A stretch of 64,000 nt of DNA. It comes from Gnetum montanum (lineage: Eukaryota > Streptophyta > Gnetopsida > Gnetales > Gnetaceae). The notes beneath the pieces were generated by a model. It made no database searches. It had not been told where the DNA came from and saw nothing but the letters and a program-made list of their open reading frames with translations. The stretch lies in NCBI GenBank assembly GCA_015680685.1, contig MNCI01011880.1:259354-323353 (forward strand). Reading direction: 5' to 3'. This document shows, one piece after another, positions 33,522 through 44,985 of this stretch (positions within the stretch are counted from its first letter, which is position 1; each line of letters begins with the position of its first letter). The position numbers and the translations under genes are program-made.

Positions 33522-35537
33522 CAACAACCTAATCCTTATGGATACTACGTTCAATGTCCAATCTTACCAAAAAATGAAGCCATTCAAACTCCATTGTAGT
33601 ATCTACCTGAGTACCATAGACTAACACTACCAAGGACTAATCCAAACTCATACATGCATCCACAAGTAGCTAATTCACCAAATCCAACTAATCCTTTACC
33701 ACCAGTGCCACCACCTACTATGCAAGGTGAATTTCCATCACAACTGCAGTAGAGATGAGCTACAAAGGCAGTGAATATATAGATAGAGGATCTTACCAGC
33801 AACACTAGGGGCCAATCAAAGAAACATCATTTCTTTAGGACAAGTCCTGTAAAGGCTGATAGAATTAAAACTTCATCAAGCCTAACTTCTCCTATCATAG
33901 ATTCTCTTATCAAAAACTATTTTTCATCATCATCAAACACAAATGTGATAACTGTCATGCTAATAGAAATAGTCACAAACTAGATAAAGGTAGGATCAAT
34001 TCCTAAGAAGAGAATTGATCCAGGAGTTCATTTGATTTATCTACAAGCAACTAAAAATTTTTCATCCAAACCTATATTAGACTCAAGTTTTTGGGTAAAT
34101 TTGATCTCTTACAAAACATATCAATCATGGAACCTACCATCCTTGAAGGAGTGTAATATAAGGTTGGAGCTTGTAGATCAATCTATCACCATTCCTTTGG
34201 GAGAGATAGAGGATGTGGTGACCATTGTCAATGGGTGGTCTTATCCAGTAGACTTTCTTATAATCAATGTGAAAAATGAAGACAAAGAATTTCCAATTAT
34301 CAAGGGGAGACCATGGCTTAACATAATTGATGCTAAGTTAAGTATGAGAGATTTCTCTATTGAAATTTCAAAGGAAGACAAGCACGGAGCCATACATATG
34401 TAGCATATTCCATGCATTACTACTAATAACAAAGGGTGCATGTGGACCTTATGGTTTTGGTATGTCAAAACATTAAGAAAAGTGAAAAATAAGATTGTTT
34501 GCTTGTCTATGTGATTGTTGTGCTTGCAAGACAAGAACTTGGATTAGGCAAGGCTATGAATAATAAACAAAGGATTCATCATGCAAAGGAAGACAAAGAA
34601 AGATGTTCCTTGGAAGTAGCAGACATCTTGGTAGATTTGGGGTAAACTTAGAGAAAATTTAGAAAGACATCTTCAAAAATAGTAAACATCTTTCCTCAGT
34701 CAAAGACGTCTTTCATGAGGCAAAGATGTCTTTATACAATATAGACCAAATACAAAAAGACATCTTCCATTGAGCAAATATGTCTTCCAAGATGAAGACT
34801 TCAAAAAGATGTCTTTCAAGAAATAAAGACATCTTCCCAGATTTGAAGGCAAATTCAAAAAATGTTTTATGCACAAGAAAGACATCTCTCATGATCATTA
34901 GTGACCACTAGCTAGCTATTGCATGAGTTTAGAGAAGGATTTAGCAACACAATATCTATAAGAAGACTTGATGTGCCTTGGAAAAAGTGAAAGCTTTGTT
35001 GTATTCATTGTACAATCATTTGTAATCATTGAATTCTCTTTTTCTCTTCATTGACTTATCATTATAGCTTTATAAAGTGTATTATACCTAACTGTATAAC
35101 GATCAACAAATTAAGTTGCAATCATTCCTTGTAATTCTTATTCTTATTGCCCAGCAAGGTTGAGTTCCTTGAGCTTGTTGGGATCCTATGGGATTGAGTT
35201 GTTGGTACTATGGTATAACACTCTGGTGTAGAGCTCAAGATTATAAAGGTTGTGGAAGCCTTGAAACCACATTTTCAAGCTTGATGGGACCTTGTATGGC
35301 TGAGTAATTGGTGTTTTAGTACAACACTCTTGACCAAGGCTTGATGACTATACAAGATGTGAATCCTTCAACCACATTTTCAGAGCAATAAATTTTGAAG
35401 GTGTGCTTGCAATCTACCCTCCGAGTGTAGAGTATCCAGGTTGGGGAACCATGTAAATTTGTGTCTGTGCTTTATTTTATAAAGGTTTGATTTGAGGAAC
35501 TTATTCATATCCCCCCTTCTAAGTTATACAAACCACA
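33522..35537 (+). repeat. Right copy of the 2.0-kb direct repeat
   Basis: This begins abruptly inside gag at CAACAACCTAATCC, joined to the R5 extra ORF with no polypurine tract. It contains a protease frame at 34032-34403 that keeps LDSSFWVNLISYKTYQ and EFPIIKGRPWLNIIDAKL, and ends with the R5 3' LTR. Confidence 0.85.
34495..35537 (+). repeat. R5 3' LTR (left edge approximate)
   Basis: This pairs with 28960-30012. The word-rich U3 is at 34660-34890, and the segment GTATTCATTGTACAATCATT (near 35001) is identical in both copies. It ends AAACCACA at 35537, followed by ATGCA. Confidence 0.75.
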
Positions 35538-35599
35538 ATGCAATTCTAAATTGACATTCTAGAATGTCAACATAGTCACCATACTAGTCCACAACAATT

Positions 35600-35985
35600 A
35601 TGAAAAACAAGTGTGCATACAAGAGAGAACAAGGGTCACTATACCAAAAGACACTTGGTGTCCAACAACTAAGAACACTAAACTATCCAAACTATGCATG
35701 GAGCAATTTGGTTCACTTATTAATTCTCATTCTAAGAAGATGAACCCAACTAAGAACCCAAAAACAAAATTATTAAATCATAATCATACATTAATAGGAA
35801 AAGAAAACAAGGACTAGGATGATCAAAACTCAATAACCATCAAGATTACATGGCACAATAAGCAAAACGTTAAATCACTAAAGATGATAAATGAACCACC
35901 TAGAGTGTATAATCTAGGAGATCTAGGGAGCATTTTCCAAATACTTGCCCATGAGTTTAGTCATGGGGAAGATGCTTTATGTTGA
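35600..35985 (+). pseudogene. pol: R2 residual pol tail
   Basis: After R5 a frame from about 35611 is Lys/Asn/Thr-rich and unrecognised, but its end reads LGSIFQILAHEFSHGEDALC with TGA at 35983-35985. This parallels the last residues of R1 integrase (CSLFQISSFQLSHGGDGHLC). RT, RNase H and the integrase core are missing from R2, so the bulk of pol was lost by deletion, before or after R5 arrived. Confidence 0.6.
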
Positions 35986-38130
35986 TTTAGGAATTAATAA
36001 GTGCTTTTCAATTTTCTGTTTTACAATTCTTTTACTTCTCTTGTTTCTTGATACAAATTTTCCCATTCTTTTATATTTTTCACATTCTTTGATATTTTCT
36101 CATTCTTTTATACTTTTTCATTTCTTTAATTTTTGATATTGTGTTACATTTTTCAATTCTTTAATGATTTTTCATTATTTGACATTTTTCATTTTTTACA
36201 TATTTTTCCAATTCTTACTATCTTTTTCATATTTTTGTTCATAACCTTTGTAAATAATTTTGATTGTTAATAAAACACATTATGAATAATGCAAGATGTA
36301 GTCTAATAAAGTGAAGATTTCTCTATGTTATCAAGTTAGAAGAAACTAATCATTTGAATAGTGAACCCACACCATCCATCTACCCATTCCATTAATAAGA
36401 GGTTCTTACCATGGCTATAATGATATTCTTTTTATCATACAACTAAAAATAAATGTGTGATCATTATGCCTAGACCAAAAGGTAAAGAACCAAGAGGGAA
36501 TGTAAAGGGTGTGACATAAAGAGGATTTGTGGACTCTCTTGGATTACTACTATGATTTCTATCATGTTTCCTAGGTTATATTCTATCCTTGTAAATCTAA
36601 CCAAAAATAGAAGTAAGAATAAAATAAGTGCTACCTTATTATGTCACTAGAAAGACATGTTGCCCATGCCTGAAGGTAGTCCTCTAGCAAGGTTGACATA
36701 GATAAAAAATAGAACTCATGCACAAAATAAATTTCTAGGAATCCCACTAAAAAGACATGTTACCCATACCTAAAGGTAGGCAGCTTCTCAGGAATCTAAA
36801 AAATAAGAAGTGCAATAAATAAACTCCTCCCTTGGACAATATGCCAAGTGACAATACTCCTTACAACAATGGTAGTCATATAGCTATAATTCCAAGAGTT
36901 GAAACAATGCAATGTCACTAAAATGTCATTTGAACTTGGTTTGAATCTTGGATAGAAAGGCTAATGATTACTTTACCCACTAATAAAACATAAGAATTCA
37001 TTATGACTATGGTAAGATACATCACATCCTGATTTCTACAATCCCTTCTAAGTCCATTTCATTTCACTATATGAATGATCATAACTTGTAATTTTGTGTA
37101 ACATAGTATAATTTTCCTAATTTGCTGATGCTAACATGTGTGTTTTACTTAATAGGTATACATTACATTCAACTCTGTAAGTGCCTAAGGACACTTCTAG
37201 GCATGGTTATACAAGGGCATTAAGGGCTAGAGCTTGCTTTGGGGAGAATCCACTTGTATAACTATTGTATCTTATACCTGCCAAAGAATTCCAGATCATC
37301 TTAAACATACCAACATTAATAAATGTCAATAAAATCCTTCCCTTATCATTCAAACTCTCCATTCCAATAACATGTACTCATTACCCATCTCATCCATCTC
37401 ATCAACACTTCTCATAGCCTAAGATTCCTTCTTTATGCATTATCCATGACAAATTCTCAAAAAAACATGCATCATCCATAGCCCAAGACCCTCTAAACAT
37501 GTCTTACATCTTCCAAACATTCACAACAATTCATTTTTCTCTCATGAAAGTTAATGGACAATTTGCAAATTTTGTGATATTGAATCTCTGATATTGGAGC
37601 CCCTCCAATATCGAATTCCACAAAATCTATATATAAATAGACACTTAGCAAAAAATTTTCATTCTCACATTTAAGCCTAGGGAGACTTTTCCATTTTTCT
37701 TTAATGATTTGAGCTCTAATCTCCTAGCTTCTCCAAGCCATAACTTACATGTTATTGCTCCAATTTTTCTAATTTTCAAATCTATGTAGTCCCGAAGTGC
37801 TCATCTTAATCATGGAGGGGTGCTAGTGAGGAAAATCCAAGTTAATTTTTTGAAATCTCTAATGCCCAAAAAGTATTATAAGGGTAATTTTAAAGGAAAA
37901 TAACACAAATTTTTTAAAAACATCACTCATAATGATGCTAAAACAAATTTAATAGGACTCCTAATCAACCATACCAATTATATTAGGCCATATAAAAGCA
38001 CTAAAGGGGTTACTTTTTGAAAATTTTCTAACTCTGCAATCATAATGAACTAAGAACTTAATGTAACTAAGGGTATAAGTAAGGTATAGAACCATTAATA
38101 ATTTATGAGAACACTTTAAGTAATTCCAAA
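35986..38130 (+). other. R2 conserved noncoding region
   Basis: T-rich start (36000-36240). The AGAAAGACATGTTGCCCATG block occurs at 36649, with a second, diverged copy at 36744-36780. The CAAGGGCATTAAGGG ... GCTTTGGGGAGAATCCACTT block is at 37211-37256. A TTAATCATGGAGGGG box is at 37806-37820. No credible coding frame. Confidence 0.75.
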
Positions 38131-38147
38131 TCCTTGATTGATTGCAG
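38131..38147 (+). promoter_or_regulatory. Splice-acceptor-like site in front of the R2 extra ORF
   Basis: ATCCTTGATTGATTGCAG-type pyrimidine-rich sequence joined directly to ATGG, as in R4. Confidence 0.6.
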
Positions 38148-40879
38148 ATGGTCCCAAAGAGAGAAGCACAAGGAAGACTTCCACAACCAATAGGCAAGAG
38201 ACCAAGAGATAGTGGAAGAGGCCAAAAAAAAGCATAAGAGCCACAAATAGAACATGCAGACTAGGAGTCTCAATCTTATAGTATCCATCAAGAGACTCAT
38301 ACTACTAGAAATTTGGCTCAAGGAAAGGTGCAAGAACCACAAGAACAAGGATAGTGTCTCACGCTATCACAAGAATGCCTCTAAGCCATCTAGGAGAAAT
38401 CGCTCTTGACCACAGTAATTGTGGTAATGAACTTTGGCCCCTTTTTGTAGATTTTGTTCTAGAATCAGTGAGGACACAACTCCAAGCATCATCACTATGG
38501 CCCATCGTATCAAATAGTGGAGAATGGTACCTTGGGGAGACTTACCAATTTTGGCATAATAAGGTAGAAGATGCTATAGTTAACATAGAGGGAGTCACTG
38601 TTTCTTGTTTGATCAAGGTGATAGTAGAATCTCTAAATGTGCCCAATGAATGAGCAAGATTGACACATCTATCCACTAGATTCAACATAGAAACTAGAAA
38701 ATTATGGCTAAAAATAGCATATGGAAAATAAGATAAGGAATAAACTCTAGAGGAGAGAATCCATTTCAATCTTGGCACATATATTCTATTTCCTACCAAA
38801 AGATTCAACATGTTATTTACCTATGTAGCCAAAGTGTGATCCTAGTGGAAAAATATAATGCCAATCTCACACAACTCTATTTTATAGAGATTAAAAGATA
38901 GTTTGAGAAAAAGAAGGTAGGGAAGCTTACATTTCAATTCCCTTGCCTAATTAGAAAGTTGTGCAAACATGCTAGAATCTTGGGGTACACTAATAATGTC
39001 CTTAGGAAGGCCCAAAACACCTCATATGTTGAGATGCTCAAGCCAACACCACCAAAGAAAGATCAGGTGGAGGAAGAAACAAAAGATGGGGAAACCACAA
39101 CAAGTCCAACAACAAGTCCAACAACAAGTGGGATCCAGTGGTCAACAATAGCAAGAATAATAAGAACAGTACCAACAACAAGTCCCACCACCATCACCGT
39201 AGAACTATAGACCATCAATGATTCATCTACAATAGAATGTAGAGGCTATTAGCTAGGGAATAAGGAAGGAGGTCAATCTCTATAGAGTTATCAATAGTTC
39301 CATCCAGTCTACAATTTTTATAGATCTTGTAAGTGGATAGATCTCATTGCAATGAGGAAGAGAGGCCCAATGGTCACAACAAATCTCTAGGAATGCTACA
39401 TTATTCCAAGTGGTGATGGAAACTAGAGAAGAAACCATAGTTGTGATAATGCAGCATTAGGATGCAGCGGGAGCCACAGAAGTGATCACAAATCACATTA
39501 AAGAATCCTTTAATGTACCTATTGTACCACCAAAAGATCTAACTGGAGCCAAAGATTCTCAAATTTTAGTTAGAACCTCAATGACTCCTATAGATCATGA
39601 AGGTGTGCTAGATCGACTACTACAGACTAAATAGGTGATGACAACCCTTTTTGACATCCTAAGTGATGTCACTTAAGTGCAATCAAAGTTGATCATAACT
39701 AAAGGTAAGTTGATCATGGCAGAGACTAGGGAAAAGCATGTAGAAGCTAAAATGCTGAGCTTACAAGAAGAGCTCATGATCCTAAGGGTAGAACATAGAA
39801 ACCTAACTCAATTCATTGCACCTAATAAAATTGAACAATTCATAACAAAGAACATCAATCGCCTACTAAAGTAAAACAAGTAGATGAACAACAAGAAGGA
39901 GAAAGCAATGTAAAATGCCTTCATAGTAGAAGCATAAACGTATGCACATGCTAAGGCATTCACTGCAACATAAGATGAGAATAAACAACTTGCTACTGAT
40001 AATAGTAGGTTAACCAACATTGAAAAGAAAAAGAACATCCTAAAAGAAAGCATCCATTAATTGAGATCAACTAATGAGGGTTAACCAAGACATGAGCTAC
40101 TTAGTAAGGGAGAACAGAATACTCTCAATGGAGGAGGTTCATGCAATTAAACAGAAATCAACCATTGCAATCAGCACACAATAGAATAAAGCTAAGAAAC
40201 ATGAATGGATCAAGGAACACTTCTGTAACCAGGTGTGGATGTATAAATAGATCAACCAGCATCATATTAACACAAAACCTAGATTGGTAGCCCATCTTGG
40301 ATAGTTATGTCCACATTCATCAAGCAGAATTTAAGAACAAAGACTTGTAGATAGATGATCTAAAAGAATACATGGGCTTAGCTAACCTTCATTATGCTAA
40401 CTTGGTCATGTTAACAATAAGCAGGCCCAAAAATGAACTGGAATAGCAAGTGGCAACCATGTAAGCATTATACAAGGAGGAGTTTGCATATCACAAAGAT
40501 GTCTTACAAAAAATTTAGGTGGAAAACTCTAAGTTAGAAGCAATAGAAGGATGGCTACTAGGGGCAAAAAGATGTAGCAATGAACCTAGCCAAAAGATTA
40601 TCATATTATCACAAATTACAAGCAAAGGCTAAATTAGTTGAAGAGAAGAGAAGATAGTTTGTGGCATGGTACGTCAAAGCTAATTAAATGTTTTTGCAAC
40701 TACCATGTATGTGGGATGTACCCACTTCATCACACATTGCACAATAAGCATGAATGATATATGACCTGAGAATGGACAAGAAAAAACTTTAGGCACTCCT
40801 AAATAGATATAGATTCCAAAAGCTTGATGACAAGGGGAAGCAACTGATGGAGGAGCCACCACCACCAGGAACTACATAG
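38148..40879 (+). pseudogene. R2 extra ORF, homologue of the R4 20196-22960 product
   Basis: Start ATG at 38148 (MVPKREAQGRLPQP), basic head. Domain words shared with R4: SSLWPIVSNSGEWYLGETYQ then FWHNK (about 38490-38565), NIEGVTV and GTYILFPTKRF (about 38775). A Gln-rich linker contains three QQQV units (about 39105-39130). Helical, coiled-coil-like stretches follow (39470-40200), with AETREKHVEAKMLSLQEELM and a KQLATDN segment. It ends EEPPPPGTT with TAG at 40877-40879. The equal length (2.73 versus 2.77 kb) and matched ends show both copies descend from one full ORF. Many stops remain, mostly TAG/TAA for Gln. Confidence 0.8.
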
Positions 40880-41061
40880 TTTATATTGAGCTTCATCAAG
40901 TTTTGGCTTTTTTCAAAGTTGTCCTACCATGTCTTATGTCATTTTTATTAAAATACCATTGCAACATAAAGAGTCTTGTAAATAGTTTCATGTAAATCTA
41001 TCTCCCAATTTTGTAAAGAAATTTATCTTCATTTTGTTTTAACTTGAGGACAAGTTTCCAA

Positions 41062-41076
41062 CCAGTCGTGGGGGTA
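41062..41076 (+). other. R2 polypurine tract
   Basis: CCAGTCGTGGGGGTA abuts the LTR, preceded by ACTTGAGGACAAGTTT (41043). Confidence 0.8.
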
Positions 41077-41674
41077 TGATAAAGTTAAGATTTGGGGGAC
41101 TACAATATTGGATATACGATATTGTAGCATTGTCATATATGTGATATCACGTGATGTGTGCTAGCCTATAAATACACCACTTATACGCATGGATCTACAA
41201 TAGATTTTGTCCCATGGTAGCATAACTCTTTCAATTTATTTTCATGATTTTATTCTTAAGTACTTAGAAGTGTGAATGCCCATAGTGTAGTGTGATGTAG
41301 TGTATAAAGTATTTATTCAAGCATTTTGTACTTGGACACAAGTGTGATTGGCAATAAAGATCAAGCTATTTCATAATATTGCAACATTCTCCTAGTTTGC
41401 TATTTTACTTAGAATAATGTTTACTATTTTCTTAATTAATGTTTATTTTTCCATGCACTCTACTTTTACTATTGCTAAGTAGAATGAGTACAACGAATCC
41501 CAAGCACTTAAGTGTAATTGCTTAGTCACCTAGTAGTGTTATTACTTGGTTTGCCCAATAGCGAAGTACTTAGTAATCCCAATAGTAGTTACACAAAGCC
41601 AAAGGTGTGTATGGAAGATCAAGATCAAATGTTCATTGCCTATGGATAGAATCAATTTCTTTACTATTTTAGTT
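41077..41674 (+). repeat. R2 3' LTR, right end missing
   Basis: It starts TGATAAAGTTAAGATTTG and follows the 5' LTR up to about TTTTAGTTA, then departs from it. About 290 bp of the LTR end is missing. TATAAATA is at 41167-41174. Confidence 0.85.
41167..41174 (+). promoter_or_regulatory. TATA box of R2 3' LTR
   Basis: TATAAATA in AGCCTATAAATACACC, 90 bp into the LTR. The 5' LTR has GATAAATA here, so it is decayed there. Confidence 0.7.
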
Positions 41675-41711
41675 ACACAAAGCCAAAGGTGCCTATGGAA
41701 GGTCAGGATCA
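41586..41711 (+). repeat. 84-bp-spaced direct repeat at the R2/R6 junction
   Basis: TAGTTACACAAAGCCAAAGG and the next 20 bases occur at 41586-41627 and again at 41670-41711. The second copy joins R2 LTR to R6 pol. This looks like filler DNA copied during end-joining repair. Confidence 0.8.
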
Positions 41712-42793
41712 TTCTTTGGACATATTGGCTACTACCGACGATTCATATAGCATTTCTCTAAGATCACAAAATTGCTAGTGGAGTTGACAAAGAAAGATGT
41801 TGTCTAGACTATGAAATGTGAAAAAGCATACCAACAATTGAAAGAAAAACTTGTAGAAACTCCAATCCTACAAGCACCTAACTAGTCCAAACCATATCAT
41901 GTCATGAAAAATGGATCCAATTATGCCTTGGGAGCCATGCTTACATAGATGGATGGCAAGAAATGTCCATACTTCATCCACTGCACTAGCTGAAGCATTG
42001 TGGGTGCACAACTGAACTACACCACTATAGAAAAAGAATTAATCGCAATGGTGTTTGCTCTAGAGAAGTTTAGGCATTATGTGCTTAGATACAAGGTGTT
42101 TGTGCACATGAACCACACTGCCATCCACTTCCTGATGAATAAGCCAATGGTGAGCCCTTGTGTCATATGGTGGTTGGTGATCTTGCAAGAATTTGATCTT
42201 ACGATGGTAAATCGAAAAGGCATTGAGAATGTGGTTGTTAATCACTTATCTCAGTTGTGATGGGACAACAAAAAAGAAGAACACCCACTATCAAATATGT
42301 TTCTTAATGAACTCTTCTTTGCTAGGGCTATAACTGAACAATTGCCCAATGAGCCTAAATGGTATGATGGCATTCTCACCTATCTTCTCACTCAGGAGAT
42401 GGAATAAGGGTTAGATCACCAAAAGAAATAGCAATTTCTTCACTAGGTAAAACACCTCATGGAGATAAATGGATACCTCTACAAGGTGTGTGCCGATAGC
42501 CTAGTTTGTTGGTTTGTCCTTGATGCTGATCAACTATGTGTTTTCCAAGATGCTCATGAAGGTCCTTGTGGAGGAAACTATGCTGGGAGATACACGACCA
42601 TTAAAATCCAAATGGTAGGGTACTATTGGCCAAAAATCTTTAGGGATGCTCACCATTACATTTGCTCTTTTGAATGATGCCAATGAAATGGTGGAATAAC
42701 TACTTGAATGGAGGGACCACAGCAATGGATTCATCCATTAGAATCCTTTGACATCTGGCACATTGATTTCATGGGTCCCATCATGCCCATGTC
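41708..42793 (+). pseudogene. pol: R6 RNase H and integrase N-terminal remnant
   Basis: From SLGHIGYYRRFI-like sequence near 41712 it runs through VELTKKDV and KLVETPILQAP into RNase H. There the first Asp is lost (KNGSNYALGAML), while KELIAMVFALEKFRHYVLRY and the final NHLSQL (about 42240-42257) remain. Integrase follows: KVCADSLVCWFV, then the HHCC finger with QDAHEGPCGGNYAGRYTTIK and RDAHHYICSFE plus a later Cys, then the start of the core at DIWHIDFMGPIMPM (first catalytic Asp). R7 breaks the core right there; the frame resumes at 53667. Confidence 0.9.
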
Positions 42794-44969
42794 TGTACCG
42801 TCTAAAATCGTTAGTGCAAGGCTGGAATGAAACAAACACCGAGAGATCCTCCGGAAGAAATACAGAAGACCCTACCTTCGCTTGAGGGCAAGCTGGAATG
42901 GACAAAGGTAGAGTGCCTTGAATGGTCTGCACGTGGATCAAATGAGGACTTCCCTAATGTACGCACTTTGCAATGCATTGGGTTATATGTAAACGATGCA
43001 CATTAAACGTAAACTGTAATGTAAACAGACACAATAATGTAAATTGGAATGTAAACGTAAACTGGAAAAACAAAGAAAACTGCAATAAATCTAGGTAAAA
43101 ATGTAAACTGTTTTGTATTGAAAAAGTGATTACAGCATGCATCGGTCAGAATGCAGTTGTGGATTAATCACAAGGTAGACGTTTAGCCCTGGTGGGTGAT
43201 GACAGGTGCTGGGAGATGTAGGTTTTGGGTTGCAGGGAAATGTAGCGTTCAAGTTTGATGTCCAGCGTATAGAGGTTTATACCCAGATTTTCTAAGTGTA
43301 CCAGATCCAATTTTTATTGTCTCTGTTAGTAAAAATTTCCAACCCTATTCTAGAGAAAAATCGAGGTTTTTATAAGATCTTGGGCATTAAATTCGGATCT
43401 GGAAGAAGATGAGTGGCTCTGAGGTGAGAAAAATTCTGATCAGGAGATAGGTGGTGTGTTGACCGAGTGCAGGATATGTTACAACTGTACAATGTGCAGC
43501 GTATGAGATTGGGCATCAACCTCAATGTACAGGCTCACCATCAACCTCAACATACAGGCTCAGCATCAACCTCAGTGTACAGGCTCAACATCAACCTCAT
43601 TGTACAGCTTAGCATGCACCTTAGCGTACACCTCATGAATTGAGATGTTGGATATCTGATTGTGTATGCTGGTCCTTGTCCCTTGATTCTTGAGTGCTTC
43701 TGATCCTCCAAGGTGTCCAGATGCTGATTTTGACTTCATTTTGATGTAGTTTCGGGCCTGTTTTAGTGGGGTACGCTGGGCTGTACATTGGTCAGCGTAC
43801 ACCAAAATGTACCCAGTGTACACACATGTAAATGCATCATTTCAAGGTTGAAACTTGATTTTTAGGTCCCTAAGATGATGCCCAATAGTTTTCCTACCTT
43901 TGGGAGTCAATTTCAGGTGAAAATATTTCTCTTTGGTGCCTGTTTTGGGCCATTTTTGGTGGTGTACGTTGGGATGTACGCTGGCCAGCGTATAGTAAGA
44001 TGTACCCAGCATACACACATAAAAATGCATCATTTCAAGGTAAAAACTTGATTTTTAGGTGCCTGAGATGATTCCCAACAGTTGCCCTACCTCTAGGAGT
44101 CAATTTCAAGTGAAACTATTGCTCTTTGGTGCCTATTTTGGGCCATTTTTTATGGTGTATGCTGGGCTATACGCTGGCAAGCGTATAGCAAGATGTACCT
44201 AGCGTACACACTTGAAAATGGATCATTTCAAGGTCAAAAATTGCTTTTTAGGTGCCTGTGATGATTCCCAATAGTTGCCCTACCTCCAGGGGTCAATTTC
44301 AACTAAAAATATTACACTTTGGTGCCTGTTTTGGGCCATTTTTGGTGGTGTACACTAGGCTGTACGCTGGCCAGCGTACAGCAAGATGTACCCAACATAA
44401 ACACTTGAAAATGGATCATTTCAAGGTCAAAAATTGCTTTTTAGGTTCTTTTGATGATGCCCAAAATTTTCCCTACCTCTAGGGATCAATTTCAAGTAAA
44501 CATATTGCTCTTTGGTGCCTGTTTTGGGCCATTTTTGGTAGTGTACGCTAGCCAGCGTACACACATGAAAATGCATCATTTAGGGCCCAAAACTTGATTT
44601 TCAAGTGCCTGAGAGCTACTGGGGACCTTGGGGAAGGTCCTAGGGGGTCTAGAAGCTTGATTCTGGCATGTTTTGCCTCATTTTTAGGGCCCAAAAGTTG
44701 CTATACGCTGGCCTGTACGCTGGCCAGCGTACAGCCCAGTGTGAACAGAGTATACGTGGTTAAACCCAAGTATTTTAGACCCAAAACATGAAGTTCCTAA
44801 AGCCAAATGCTAATGTAGTCACCTGTGGATCTTGGGGAACTCTTACTTGTTCAATTATGCTCTGTTTGATGCTATTTTTGAAGCTTTCGAGCCTGGTCAT
44901 GCTGGGGACCAACATGACTTAGCTCAATTTCTATCTACAAGTGTTAGCCAAAATTTTTGTGGTGTTTCA
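42794..44969 (-). repeat. R7 3' LTR (in element orientation)
   Basis: 2176 bp, aligning throughout with 51525-53666. Contains four to five tandem units of about 192 bp at 43750-44600. Confidence 0.95.
43750..44600 (-). repeat. Tandem units of about 192 bp in the R7 3' LTR
   Basis: The phrase TTTTGGGCCATTTTT recurs near 43946, 44137, 44330 and 44523, a spacing of 191-193 bp. Each unit includes a GTACGCTGG/CCAGCGTAC inverted pair. A perfect 22-bp palindrome, in halves CTGTACGCTGG and CCAGCGTACAG, lies at 44360-44381; another at 44713-44734 is just outside the array. Confidence 0.88.
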
Positions 44970-44985
44970 TTGGCCCCTCTTTGTT
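44970..44985 (-). other. R7 polypurine tract
   Basis: On the minus strand AACAAAGAGGGGCCAA abuts the LTR start TGAAACACC. It is purine-rich and in the right place. Confidence 0.8.

Larger units (their letters stand above)
28960..35537 (+). mobile_element. R5: Ty1/copia-type element lacking pol, inserted in R2
   Basis: A copia-type primer site (30015) and copia-type gag with zinc knuckles identify the superfamily. LTRs are about 28960-30012 and about 34495-35537. The left LTR edge is unresolved because both LTRs are preceded by the same gypsy sequence. Protease, integrase, RT and RNase H are absent. A second frame related to plant transposon/env-like ORFs lies at 32.3-33.5 kb. The 3' end of the internal region and the PPT have been replaced by duplicated R2 sequence. 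No convincing TSD was found; ATGCA follows the right LTR. Confidence 0.78.
9757..41674 (+). mobile_element. R2: Ty3/gypsy-type element, split by R3 and R5, truncated at right
   Basis: The 5' LTR (888 bp without the insertion) is cut after 665 bp by R3 and resumes at 25544. It is followed by a tRNA-Asp primer site, gag, protease, a noncoding region, a spliced extra ORF, a polypurine tract and a partial 3' LTR at 41077. The LTR begins TRATAAAGTYAAGATTTG at both ends. RT and integrase core are absent; only a short integrase-like tail survives at about 35600-35985. The copia element R5 sits just after protease. The right end stops near 41674 at an illegitimate junction with R6, so no TSD can be tested. 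Confidence 0.85.

Noticed and set aside
43572-44482. Several frames of 60-85 codons in the R7 LTRs
   Set aside because: They recur every 192 bp because of the tandem units and do not persist between the two LTRs.
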